Origin: Nitrosarchaeum sp.
Lineage (GTDB): Archaea; Thermoproteota; Nitrososphaeria; Nitrososphaerales; Nitrosopumilaceae
Assembly (NCBI GenBank): GCA_013140415.1
Contig: JABFSW010000087.1
Location: 1-21,619, forward strand
Length of the DNA stretch: 21,619 nt
Reading direction: 5' to 3'
Shown piece after piece: positions 7,667-15,648 of this stretch. How positions within the stretch are numbered: the first letter of the stretch is position 1; each line of letters begins with the position of its first letter. The position numbers and the translations under genes are program-made. The notes beneath the pieces were generated by a model, which saw only the letters and a list, made by a program, of their open reading frames with translations, did not search any database and was not told the origin of the DNA.

Positions 7667-8617
7667 TTATTCTAATTGATATAGATTCAGTTTATAGTCA
7701 ATACTACAGTCTGGGTGTGACCAGTCTAGTGTGTCCTCTTGTGGAATCATTCCAAGTGGGTCATATTTTTCAAATTTTGTCATTCCTTGGATTGAAGATA
7801 ACATTACTATTTTAGATTCTTTAGAAGATGATGTCAAATCTACTTGAGCACTGCTTTCACTTAGTATTCCACTGGTTAGATTTGTAATTGAATTGAGAAT
7901 TCCAACTGGAATGTTGTTTCCTCCAACGACATAAAGCATTGAGCGTTTTACTGCGTTTGGTGGTGCATTTTCATAGAGCATTTTGAGTGAATCTCTTAAT
8001 GATTCTTCTAGATTTTGTCCATCTTTACTTGTAGTTAGAATATTTGTTTGATTTGATATTTCTGAAGATCTTAAGGAACCAATCACGTGCATTATGGCAT
8101 TATTTGCAATGTCATAACATGTCTTTGGGCTCAAGTCTGGATTACTTTCTAAAAGTGAATCATTATCTAACACAATAGTGCATTCTGAATTTGCTTTTAC
8201 TCTTTTTAGTGAAACACCAGAATTGAAAATTCTGTCTTTTTCATATTTGAATGGCATTATGGCAAATGAAACAAGTCCCTTGCCTGATTCTTTGCAAATT
8301 TCTGAAACTACTGGTGATATTGCTGACCCTGTTTTTCCTGCCAGATTTGTCATGAGTACAATTGTAGAATAATTTGAAATCTTTGATTTTATCTGATCTG
8401 CAACTTTGTATGCTGAGCCTCTGATTAATTGAACAGATGGATTAATGACTGAATCAGTTGAGACCTTGATTGAACTACAGCTTGATTGAAGGTCTTTTTG
8501 ATCATTACTAATTATTAGACAATCTGAGTTTAGAGCCTCTTTTGCTTGTATTGCTAATTTTGAGCCTGCTCCACCTAAACCGATAACTAAGATTGGTTCT
8601 TTTACTTGAAAACTCAT
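7667..8617 (-). CDS. Divergent FtsZ/tubulin-like GTPase
   Basis: This 316-residue protein has the overall plan of FtsZ. A first glycine loop GLGGAGSKLA (residues 13-22) resembles the FtsZ G-box. ND at 38-39 sits where FtsZ has NTD, and NDSLLE at 152-157 aligns with the FtsZ NDRLL region. A strand VVGGNNIPVG lies in the C-terminal domain. The diagnostic tubulin loop GGGTGTG is replaced by NLAGKTGS (91-98), so nucleotide binding or GTP hydrolysis and polymerisation may differ from true FtsZ. Thaumarchaea are known to divide with Cdv (ESCRT-like) proteins and to keep an FtsZ homologue of unclear function, which this matches. The ATG at 8617 has a TATA-like element about 27 bp upstream. It lies downstream of, and on the same strand as, the methylthiotransferase gene. 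Confidence 0.8.
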   Translation of the reverse strand: MSFQVKEPILVIGLGGAGSKLAIQAKEALNSDCLIISNDQKDLQSSCSSIKVSTDSVINPSVQLIRGSAYKVADQIKSKISNYSTIVLMTNLAGKTGSAISPVVSEICKESGKGLVSFAIMPFKYEKDRIFNSGVSLKRVKANSECTIVLDNDSLLESNPDLSPKTCYDIANNAIMHVIGSLRSSEISNQTNILTTSKDGQNLEESLRDSLKMLYENAPPNAVKRSMLYVVGGNNIPVGILNSITNLTSGILSESSAQVDLTSSSKESKIVMLSSIQGMTKFEKYDPLGMIPQEDTLDWSHPDCSIDYKLNLYQLE

Positions 8618-8640
8618 TTCAAATATTATTCTCTAATTTG

Positions 8641-8649
8641 GATAAAAAA
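8641..8649 (-). promoter_or_regulatory. TATA-like box of the FtsZ-like gene
   Basis: On the minus strand TTTTTTATC is centred about 27 bp before the ATG at 8617, in a 73-bp AT-rich spacer after the methylthiotransferase gene. It suggests the FtsZ-like gene has its own leaderless start rather than depending only on readthrough. Confidence 0.4.
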
Positions 8650-8690
8650 CCTTCTTACGTTATTTTAATCAAATTTCCGATCTAAAAAAT

Positions 8691-9959
8691 TTAGCTTGCG
8701 ATCTTTCCTAGAATGCTACGCGTAGTTGCATCCACTATTTCGACTATGCGTGTTTGCCCGATCTTGATTTCTTCTTTTACAACTACAGGTTTGTATGCAA
8801 AGTTTCTTCCTTTGATGCCTTCATTTGTTTCCTCATCAAACAAAACTTTGCCCTTCCACCCGATCCATTTCTGGTTGTTTTCTAATGATATTTTGTTTAT
8901 CAGATCAAAGATGACTTTACTTCTACTTTTTACTTCTGATGTCTCTATTTGATCCCACTCTGCAGCTTCTGTGCCTGGTCTTGCACTATATTTTGAAAGA
9001 TTAACCATGTCCGGACGTATTTCATTTATGAGTTCAACTGTTTTCTCAAAATCATTCTTGGTTTCTGATGGAAAGCCTACTATGACATCTGTTGATATTG
9101 TAAAGTTTGTAAATCGCTCTTTGGCTTTTTTTATAACTTCTCTAACTGTTTTTACTGTGTGTCCTCTTTTCATATCATTTAGGACTTTGTCACTGCCGCT
9201 TTGTACTGGTATGTGAAGAAATTTGTAGACTTTGTCACTGTCATAAGATTTTATCAATTCTTCTTTTATTCTTGGCATATACATTGGATTCATCATGCCA
9301 ACACGTATCATGAAATCTTGTGGAATTTCAGATACTGCTTTTACTAAAGTTGGTAAATCTGTATCGATATCAAACCCATAACATCCATTATCTGTAGATG
9401 TAAGCCAAATTTCTTTACATCCTTCACTAATTTCAGTTTCAACTTGTCTTACAATGTCTCCTATTCTGTAACTCGTAAGATCCCCTTTTGCTAATTTAGT
9501 CTGACAAAAAGTACATTCACTCATACATCCACTGGCTATCTCTACAATTCCTACAACTGGATTCAATCTTACTTTTGGCAATCCTACTTTTGATAAATCC
9601 GAATCTTCTAGTGCTACTTGTCTTATTCCTCTCAATGTAGAATCTATTATCTGTAATGTCTTTCCCAATGAGTTTGGTCCTAACAAACTGGCTTTCTCTG
9701 TAATTTTTTCTACCGTATTCTTCTCAGCTTTTGGAAGACAACCTGCAACAACAAGAGGTTTTGAGTTTAATGACCTGATTCTATGCATCATCTTGTTTGC
9801 TGTTGAATCTTTGACAGAGCATGTAACAACAATATTCAAATCAGATTCTGAAGAATCTTTGGCAAGAGTGTGACCTCCGTTTACAATTAGTCCTGAAATC
9901 ATCTCAGAGTCTGCAAAGCTAGCAGAACATCCGTATGTTTCTACAAAAATTTTTGCCAT
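8691..9959 (-). CDS. tRNA N6-threonylcarbamoyladenosine methylthiotransferase (e-MtaB type)
   Basis: This 422-residue radical-SAM methylthiotransferase has three parts. The UPF0004 N-terminal domain has the three auxiliary-cluster cysteines C11 (ETYGCSAS), C47 (VTCSVKD) and C74 (VAGCLPKAE). The radical SAM core has C145-x3-C149-x2-C152 (GCMSECTFCQTKLAKGD) and downstream STDVIVGFPSET. A C-terminal TRAM-like RNA-binding domain covers roughly 360-420 (GKVLFDEE through RIVEIVDAT). The archaeal/eukaryotic branch (CDKAL1-like) converts t6A37 to ms2t6A37 in ANN-decoding tRNAs; LGPNSLGKTL follows the e-MtaB pattern. Its ATG is 3 bp after the stop of the upstream lyase gene, so they are probably co-transcribed. 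Confidence 0.88.
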   Translation of the reverse strand: MAKIFVETYGCSASFADSEMISGLIVNGGHTLAKDSSESDLNIVVTCSVKDSTANKMMHRIRSLNSKPLVVAGCLPKAEKNTVEKITEKASLLGPNSLGKTLQIIDSTLRGIRQVALEDSDLSKVGLPKVRLNPVVGIVEIASGCMSECTFCQTKLAKGDLTSYRIGDIVRQVETEISEGCKEIWLTSTDNGCYGFDIDTDLPTLVKAVSEIPQDFMIRVGMMNPMYMPRIKEELIKSYDSDKVYKFLHIPVQSGSDKVLNDMKRGHTVKTVREVIKKAKERFTNFTISTDVIVGFPSETKNDFEKTVELINEIRPDMVNLSKYSARPGTEAAEWDQIETSEVKSRSKVIFDLINKISLENNQKWIGWKGKVLFDEETNEGIKGRNFAYKPVVVKEEIKIGQTRIVEIVDATTRSILGKIAS

Positions 9960-9962
9960 GAT

Positions 9963-11324
9963 TTATCCAAACAATGCATCAATTTCTTTATTGTTCATCA
10001 ATTTCTTTGATGTTACTAATTCTCTAATGGTTTTTCCAGTCTTTATAGATTCTTTGAATAATTCTGCAGATTTTAGATAGCCAATTTTTGGTGTAAGTAG
10101 TGTTACAATTACTGGACTATTTTCTATATTCTTTCGGAGTTTATCCTTGTTTGCAGTTAATCCATCTATTAGATTTGCAGAAAATATTGGCAAGAAATTT
10201 TTCAGCATATCTGTGGATTCTAGTATGCACTTTAGCATACCTGGTAACATTACATTTAGCTCAAACTGTCCACTTTGAGCTGCATAAGATACTGCAGTAT
10301 CATTTCCAATGATGTTAAAACAAATCATGTTCATACATTCTGCTAATGATGGATTTACTTTGCCTGGCATGATAGATGAGCCTGCATGAACAGCAGGTAT
10401 TTCCAATTCTGATAATCCTGCAATTGGACCTGATGCCATTAGTCTAATGTCATTTGCAAGTTTGCCAATCTCAAGTGCCAAGTTACGTAATGCACCTGAA
10501 AGATTTGCAACTGCAAATTTACTTTGCAATGAATACTGCATGTCTTTTTCTGGCATTAGTGATAGCTTTGAAATCTTTGCAAGTTCTGCTATTGCAATTT
10601 TTCTATATCCTTTTGGTGTGTTTGCACCAGTACCCACTGCGGTTCCACCCAATGCCACATTTTGTAACTCCTTTTGAGACAAAACAATTACATTTCGTGC
10701 TTTTGTAATGGCTGTAGCGTAGGCTGCAAATTCACTTCCAAGAGTTACAGGTAATGCATCCATCAAATGGGTTCTTCCAATTTTTTTAAACGAAGAAAAT
10801 TCTTTTGCCTTTTTTGTTAATGATTTTATTAGTATGTCAATTGCAGGAATTACATCTTTAAGATTTATCAAAATTGCAACATGCATTGCAGTTGGATATG
10901 TGTCGTTACTTGACTGTGACATGTTTACATGATCATTTGGATGTAAATACTGGTACTGACCCTTCTTTTTGTGTAATATCTCTAGTGCTACATTTGCAAT
11001 GACTTCGTTTGCATTCATGTTAAATGCGGTTCCTGCACCCGAATTGATCATATCTATTACAAATTGATCAACATGTTTTCCAGACAATATTTTATCACAT
11101 GCTGCAACTATTGTCTTTCCACGTTTTGCATCTATTGAATTTGTTTTCATATTTGCTACTGCGGCAGATCGTTTAATCATGACAAATGACTTGATCAAAT
11201 TAGCATGTGCTTTGTTACCTGTTACATGATATTGTTTAATTGCTCTTCCTGTAAATGCTCCATAATATGCATCAGATGGGATTTTGACTTTTCCCAAAGA
11301 ATCTTCATCTAGTCTAAATTTCAA
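9963..11324 (-). CDS. fumC: Class II fumarate hydratase / aspartase family lyase
   Basis: This 453-residue protein belongs to the fumarase/aspartase superfamily, with all three conserved regions: GAGTAFNMNANEV with HPNDHVNMSQSSND (about 94-150), GRTHLMDALP (about 188-197), and the flexible catalytic loop GSSIMPGKVNP with the active serine. QSSND and MPGKVNP favour fumarase, which interconverts fumarate and malate in the TCA cycle. Other local patterns (DAYYG near the start, GAGT, KGQYQYLHPNDHVN, GTGANTPKGY) look more like aspartate ammonia-lyase, so the substrate is not settled. The start is TTG at 11324, one codon before the conserved FRLDEDSLG. It is followed by the tRNA methylthiotransferase gene with a 3-bp gap and is divergent from nirK. 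Confidence 0.78.
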   Translation of the reverse strand: MKFRLDEDSLGKVKIPSDAYYGAFTGRAIKQYHVTGNKAHANLIKSFVMIKRSAAVANMKTNSIDAKRGKTIVAACDKILSGKHVDQFVIDMINSGAGTAFNMNANEVIANVALEILHKKKGQYQYLHPNDHVNMSQSSNDTYPTAMHVAILINLKDVIPAIDILIKSLTKKAKEFSSFKKIGRTHLMDALPVTLGSEFAAYATAITKARNVIVLSQKELQNVALGGTAVGTGANTPKGYRKIAIAELAKISKLSLMPEKDMQYSLQSKFAVANLSGALRNLALEIGKLANDIRLMASGPIAGLSELEIPAVHAGSSIMPGKVNPSLAECMNMICFNIIGNDTAVSYAAQSGQFELNVMLPGMLKCILESTDMLKNFLPIFSANLIDGLTANKDKLRKNIENSPVIVTLLTPKIGYLKSAELFKESIKTGKTIRELVTSKKLMNNKEIDALFG

Positions 11325-11415
11325 ATCAATCTTGCCTTTAATTTCCCACTATTCATTCTTTTTCTGGCGTTTTTTTCAATTCACGTTTACTATTTTTAAG
11401 AATCAATGCGAATTA

Positions 11416-11423
11416 TTATATAG
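11416..11423 (+). promoter_or_regulatory. TATA box of nirK
   Basis: TTATATAG is centred about 26 bp before the nirK ATG (11446). It is the most consensus-like TATA element in the window and predicts a leaderless, strongly expressed messenger. Confidence 0.7.
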
Positions 11424-11445
11424 GATCTGCTAGTCCCGTTTCTCA

Positions 11446-12858
11446 ATGAATAAGCGTATCAGTATGCTCTTTACAATTGCAGCAGTTGCTGTAATCGGAG
11501 CAACGCTATTCGGAAGCACATACACACAAACCCAACTTAGTGGACAATCACTTGACACCTCAAAAATGGATGCCAATGTAATTGAACAAATCCACCAAAT
11601 GGGTGGTTTACAGCTTGTAATGCCACAGGCATTCGCAGTAACTGATTGTGGTGCACTAGCAGAAACTGGACGAAATGTCGTCGAGTTTAATTTGACTGGT
11701 GAAAGTGTTACACTTCCAATTATGGGAGGAAAGACATACAATGCAATGACCTTTAGTGGACAAGTCCCAGGACCAACACTAAGAGTCACTCAAGGTGATG
11801 TCGTAAAAATGACACTAACAATTCCAGCAGATGAAGTTACTGGTCACGGTAACGACATGCATGCATCACAAATGTCAGCAGGAAACTTTGAATCCGTTAA
11901 CCCGGGTGAAACAAGTCAGTACTGCTACATTGCTGAATCAGCTGGTATTTTCAAATACCATTGTTCCGGTGTCCACCTAATTGGTATGGATCAACACGTT
12001 CTTTCCGGCATGTACGGAATTGCAATCGTTGACCCAGTCAATGGATACAAGAAACTAGCGGTAGAGAAAACCTCAGTTAATAACGGCAAAGTATCTTTAG
12101 ACAGACAGTTCTACGATGCAGATGCATTAGAGTTCACACTCCAATACAACCAATTGTACCTTACACCTGAAGGCAACTATGATGCAGGAGCAATGTTCCA
12201 ACATCATAACACTGCAACAGTTGTTAACGGAATGCAATTTGGTTATGTACCAAACATGGTTCACAACTTGCTCGTTAAAGGCGATGCAAACAAGAACATC
12301 TTTGTTGCACAACCATGGAATGGACTTGAACTAAAGCAGTACCAATCACAACCTTTGTTCGTTGAGAATGGTCAACATGTGAGACTCTTTGTTGAAAACC
12401 AAGGTAACGAACCAGTATTCTTCCACATTGTTGGAGAAATTTTGGACAGAGTTACACAAGGTAACAGAGTACAATCCGGAGCAACCGAAACATGGATGCT
12501 AGGTGGCTCACAAGGAATGATCGTTGATTTGGTATTTGATGAACCAGGTGCATATGCAGCAGTTAATCACGACTATGCAGCAATTTACACTGGCGCAGCT
12601 ACAGTATTTGTAGCAGGTGATCCATTTGGATTGAACCCAAGATTGGTCGATGCAGGAGTTATTCCAGCACCAGTACCATCATATGCTTATGCATTGGGCA
12701 ACCCAAGCAACGCTGTCCCACCAATGGGAATGAACAGTATTGCACACCCAGCACTCAATGTTCATGGTCTATACACTGATGAAGTTGCTTCTGAGAAAAT
12801 AGCAGATGGTGCATTACCCTTATGGGATATTGTACCAACACTACCACCAATACCATAG
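11446..12858 (+). CDS. nirK: Copper-containing nitrite reductase (multicopper oxidase, NirK type)
   Basis: This is a 470-residue secreted two-cupredoxin enzyme. Residues 4-22 are a hydrophobic N-terminal signal or anchor, and a further segment (LQLVMPQAFAV, 55-65) precedes the first cupredoxin. Ligands match bacterial NirK in number and spacing: type 1 copper H134, C173, H184, M189; type 2 copper H139, H172 and, from domain 2, H375 in the VNHDYA motif. The catalytic aspartate is D137 (H-x2-D-x-H, as in bacterial HNVDFH), and the second-shell histidine is H327 (FFHIVG). The family reduces nitrite to NO as a trimer; in ammonia-oxidising archaea it is abundant and NO is an intermediate of ammonia oxidation, but the exact role is debated. 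About 80 residues follow domain 2 and are rich in Pro/Ala. C-ending Asn and Tyr codons are much more frequent than in neighbouring genes, as expected for high expression. Confidence 0.93.
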   Translation: MNKRISMLFTIAAVAVIGATLFGSTYTQTQLSGQSLDTSKMDANVIEQIHQMGGLQLVMPQAFAVTDCGALAETGRNVVEFNLTGESVTLPIMGGKTYNAMTFSGQVPGPTLRVTQGDVVKMTLTIPADEVTGHGNDMHASQMSAGNFESVNPGETSQYCYIAESAGIFKYHCSGVHLIGMDQHVLSGMYGIAIVDPVNGYKKLAVEKTSVNNGKVSLDRQFYDADALEFTLQYNQLYLTPEGNYDAGAMFQHHNTATVVNGMQFGYVPNMVHNLLVKGDANKNIFVAQPWNGLELKQYQSQPLFVENGQHVRLFVENQGNEPVFFHIVGEILDRVTQGNRVQSGATETWMLGGSQGMIVDLVFDEPGAYAAVNHDYAAIYTGAATVFVAGDPFGLNPRLVDAGVIPAPVPSYAYALGNPSNAVPPMGMNSIAHPALNVHGLYTDEVASEKIADGALPLWDIVPTLPPIP

Positions 12859-12870
12859 GTAGTAACACCC

Positions 12871-12895
12871 TATCTTTTTCTATTTTTCAATTTTT
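12871..12895 (+). terminator. T-rich terminator after nirK
   Basis: Three T-runs (CTTTTTC, ATTTTTC, ATTTTTA) follow the nirK stop within 40 bp. This is the usual archaeal oligo-T termination signal and needs no stem. Confidence 0.55.
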
Positions 12896-12900
12896 AATGA

Positions 12901-12908
12901 ATTATATT
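12901..12908 (+). promoter_or_regulatory. TATA box of serA
   Basis: ATTATATT is centred about 26 bp upstream of the ATG at 12931 and lies immediately after the nirK terminator, indicating a separate leaderless transcript. Confidence 0.6.
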
Positions 12909-12930
12909 CTATGGATTTTTTCTTTATTTC

Positions 12931-13863
12931 ATGGGATTTGACGATTCTGTTTTGATATGTGACGAAGTAGATCCTGTTTTAAATAAAATATTACAAGATA
13001 ATGGCTTGAAAGTTTCATATGAACCAAAAATTACTCCTGATCAAATCAAAGAAAAAATTTCCAATTTCAACATTGTAATTGTTAGAAGCAGAACCACTCT
13101 TACAAAAGAGATGATTGAAAAAGCTGACAAGTGTAAAATTATTGCCCGTGTTGGAGTTGGACTAGACAATGTTGATCAAGTGGCAGCTAAAGAAAAAAAT
13201 ATTCGTGTAATTAATGCAGCAGAGGGGGCAATGAATGCCGTTGCTGAACTAGTTTTAGGATTAATGTTGTCATTGGCAAGACAAACTGCAAGAGGAGATA
13301 GGGCAATTCGAAATGGACAATGGCTAAAAAATGAATTAAAAGGAACAGAACTTAGAGGAAAATATCTTGGAATTGTTGGACTGGGAAATATTGGAAAAAG
13401 ATTAGGACGACTTGCAAGAGCACTTAACATGAATATTATTGGTTATGATGTAATTCCAATTGATGAAGAATTTGCCAAAGAAGTTGGATTGATGAAATCT
13501 GATTTAGATACTTTGTTGCAAAGTTCTGATTATGTTTCAATTCATGTTCCATTGTTGGATTCTACATATCATTTGCTTAATGCTCAAAAAATGTCTACTA
13601 TGAAAAAGACTGCAAAAATTATCAACACTTCAAGGGGAGGAGTAGTTGATGAGGATGCTTTGTATGAGGCACTAAAAAATGGTAATTTGGGTGGTGCGGC
13701 ATTGGATGTTTTTGAGAAAGAGCCTGCAACAGGAAACAAATTGGCAGAACTAGATAATGTGATTCTTACCCCACACATTGGTGCCCAAACAAAAGAGGCT
13801 CAATCTCTGGCAGCTAATATAATCGGAGAAAAAATTATCCAAATACTCCGGGGCGTAATCTGA
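12931..13863 (+). CDS. serA: D-3-phosphoglycerate dehydrogenase, short form
   Basis: This 310-residue D-2-hydroxyacid dehydrogenase would catalyse the first step of serine synthesis, oxidising 3-phosphoglycerate with NAD. The Rossmann loop is GLGNIG (150-155), and the catalytic triad is R235 (NTSRGGVVDE), E264 (FEKEP) and H282 (TPHIGAQT). ARVGVGLDNVD (72-82) is the substrate-domain motif typical of SerA. It lacks the C-terminal ACT domain of longer SerA proteins, so allosteric feedback by serine through ACT is not expected. Other 2-hydroxyacids (glyoxylate, hydroxypyruvate) are possible substrates, but the GVGLDN motif favours phosphoglycerate. It stands alone, with its own TATA box. Confidence 0.85.
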   Translation: MGFDDSVLICDEVDPVLNKILQDNGLKVSYEPKITPDQIKEKISNFNIVIVRSRTTLTKEMIEKADKCKIIARVGVGLDNVDQVAAKEKNIRVINAAEGAMNAVAELVLGLMLSLARQTARGDRAIRNGQWLKNELKGTELRGKYLGIVGLGNIGKRLGRLARALNMNIIGYDVIPIDEEFAKEVGLMKSDLDTLLQSSDYVSIHVPLLDSTYHLLNAQKMSTMKKTAKIINTSRGGVVDEDALYEALKNGNLGGAALDVFEKEPATGNKLAELDNVILTPHIGAQTKEAQSLAANIIGEKIIQILRGVI

Positions 13864-13943
13864 ATATTACACGAATAAAAATAACTAAAAAAGCTTGACT
13901 GATACGTGATTAAATCTCGTCTCATTCTTTTTAAGACGGATTT

Positions 13944-13949
13944 GGAGGT
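13944..13949 (+). promoter_or_regulatory. Shine-Dalgarno fixing a GTG start
   Basis: GGAGGT lies 8 bases before GTG 13958 and is the strongest ribosome-binding site in the window. It selects the GTG over the internal ATG codons a few residues later. A TATA-like GATTAAAT at 13908-13915 would give a short leader that contains this site, unlike most genes here. Confidence 0.7.
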
Positions 13950-13957
13950 TAATCTTT

Positions 13958-14863
13958 GTGCAGAAAAATCAAAATATGAATATGCAATTTCAAAGATTGG
14001 GGAAAAATATGCCTAGTATAGGTTCACTAGCCAAAATCTCAATTGGATTAATCATTGTTGCAATATTTTCTTCGGCGTTTGTTTATGCAGAGACTGCTTC
14101 AGTAGATGTAGGTGGTACATCTTATGATGTTGAATATACTGGTAATGGAGTAACTGTTTCTGGAATAGATGCCGATACTGATTTTGTCTCACTAGTTATC
14201 AGCGTGGATGTTTCTAGCTCACCTGGAACTTTGGAAATTACATTTGAACGAAGCTTCTTTGATTCTATTTATCAAGGAGATGATGATGACTTTATTGTTT
14301 TAGCAGACGGTGATGAACCCACATTTTCTGAAATTGAGACAACTCCTCAAAGTAGAACTCTAAGTATTGAATTACCTACTGGAACTGAAGAAGTTGAAAT
14401 TATTGGCTCTCAATTAGGTTCATCTGTGACTGAACCTGTTGAAGAACCAGCAGTTGAAGACACACCAGTTGCATGTACATTGGAATATGCTCCAGTTTGT
14501 GGTGTTGATAGTGTGACTTATGGCAACAAATGTCAATTAAATGCTGCAGAAGTTAATTTGGATTATCTAGGTGAATGTATAGTTGAAGAACAAATACCAG
14601 AAGAAACCCCAACAGATGAAGCACCAAAAACTGAATGTGGTGTCGGAACAGTTCTCAAAGACGGTGTTTGTGTTTTAGATGAAAGATGTGGACCTGGCAC
14701 TGTTCTAACAGATGGTGTTTGTGTAGCTGAGCCAACTTCTGAAGCTCCTGCTAGAGGACTTGGAACTCAATTAATCATTGGACTAGTTGGTTCATTTATT
14801 ATTGCAGGTACTATTGGACTTGTGCTGGCTATAATGTCCAAAGCAAGCAAGAGCAAGAAATAA
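13958..14863 (+). CDS. Membrane-anchored Kazal-domain extracytoplasmic protein
   Basis: This 301-residue lineage-specific protein has an N-terminal signal/anchor at about 25-44 and a beta-rich domain about 46-150. A four-cysteine Kazal-like module follows at C173, C181, C192 and C207 (x7/x10/x14 spacing; CGVDSVTYGNKC). Two short repeats of the CGxGTVLxDGVCV type come next (C227/C238, C244/C255). The C-terminal transmembrane helix is 268-292, with a basic cytoplasmic tail KASKSKK. Acidic Pro/Glu linkers separate the parts. Classical Kazal domains inhibit serine proteases with three disulfides; this short form has four cysteines, so inhibition is only a possibility and a stable adhesive or spacer module is equally likely. 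Topology suggests the bulk faces outside. No pathway is evident. Confidence 0.8.
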   Translation: MQKNQNMNMQFQRLGKNMPSIGSLAKISIGLIIVAIFSSAFVYAETASVDVGGTSYDVEYTGNGVTVSGIDADTDFVSLVISVDVSSSPGTLEITFERSFFDSIYQGDDDDFIVLADGDEPTFSEIETTPQSRTLSIELPTGTEEVEIIGSQLGSSVTEPVEEPAVEDTPVACTLEYAPVCGVDSVTYGNKCQLNAAEVNLDYLGECIVEEQIPEETPTDEAPKTECGVGTVLKDGVCVLDERCGPGTVLTDGVCVAEPTSEAPARGLGTQLIIGLVGSFIIAGTIGLVLAIMSKASKSKK

Positions 14864-14920
14864 TTTCATCTTAGTAAAAAATTTCTTATTAAAAACTATT
14901 CTAAATAGTGTGGTTTATTT

Positions 14921-15556
14921 TTAAATTACAATAATCTCTTTATTAATTAGGTATTGAATTACTTGAGAAAATTCATTATCTGAAATTTTATCTTCAAGCC
15001 ACCATCCTGCTATATTTTTTATCCATTTTGGAATGTGTATGCTATCAAGATTTTTTTCATTTATTTTATCTGGTATGTTGATAATATTTTTGTCTACAAA
15101 TTTGTTTATTGCATCTATGAAAAATCCATCTGACATTTTGTCATTAATCCAACTAAATGCAACTTGTTTCATCAATGCAGGAATGCAGACATTTTCTGAA
15201 TCAATTAAATCAAATTCTGCGCTGTCTTTTGTACCTGCATATTCTACATCTATGAAATATTTGCCTAGTGGAAAAATTTCTGCCTCAAAAGGAATCATTG
15301 AAGGAATTGGATTTGTTTGATTGTATATTGGAATCGATATTGCACTACTTTCTTTGTCTGCTTGGTCTCTGATGTGGATAATTGCAGGTTCTCCTGTAAC
15401 TTCTGAGACTTCTATGGTGTAAAATAATTTTTCACAGTATCTAAAAATAGTCTTCTCCATTAAAATTTCAACAGTTGGTGTAGCGTAAACACTTGGCAAT
15501 AATACGGCACTGAATATTATCAATACCATGATAAGCGAATACTGCCTTGTTTTCAT
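14921..15556 (-). CDS. Secreted protein with two WIKN-GWW repeats
   Basis: The product is 211 residues from the chosen ATG at 15556. A signal peptide (residues about 7-26, ending VYA) precedes a beta-rich domain about 27-120 and two C-terminal helical repeats of about 36 residues (125-160 and 175-211). The second repeat, IPKWIKNIAGWWLEDKISD then FSQVIQYLINKEIIVI, is the archetypal repeat found in many thaumarchaeal surface proteins. The first (IPALMKQVAFSWINDKMSD) is degenerate. Function is unknown; a surface or envelope role is inferred from the signal peptide. The frame reaches back to a TTG at 15592, but a TATA-like box about 25 bp before ATG 15556 supports the shorter form. It converges with the Kazal-domain gene. 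Confidence 0.75.
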   Translation of the reverse strand: MKTRQYSLIMVLIIFSAVLLPSVYATPTVEILMEKTIFRYCEKLFYTIEVSEVTGEPAIIHIRDQADKESSAISIPIYNQTNPIPSMIPFEAEIFPLGKYFIDVEYAGTKDSAEFDLIDSENVCIPALMKQVAFSWINDKMSDGFFIDAINKFVDKNIINIPDKINEKNLDSIHIPKWIKNIAGWWLEDKISDNEFSQVIQYLINKEIIVI

Positions 15557-15575
15557 CTTTGTCACTTTGTGATTA

Positions 15576-15586
15576 CTTAATAAAAA
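15576..15586 (-). promoter_or_regulatory. TATA box of the WIKN-GWW repeat protein gene
   Basis: The minus-strand sequence TTTTTATTAAG is centred about 25 bp before the ATG at 15556. It lies inside the longer possible reading frame and therefore argues for the ATG start. Confidence 0.5.
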
Positions 15587-15648
15587 TCTCAAAGCTATGC
15601 TCAGGAATACTTTTTAATGACTAAGCGTGATTTTATTTATCGAGTTTT

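Noticed and set aside
10100-10708. Plus-strand open frames opposite the fumarase-family gene
   Set aside because: They are hydrophobic or Cys-rich antisense frames that overlap each other and conserved codons of the lyase, with no supporting signals.
11430-11789. 119-residue minus-strand open frame inside nirK
   Set aside because: It is antisense to conserved NirK sequence and shows no domain or promoter; a shadow of the biased codon use of nirK.
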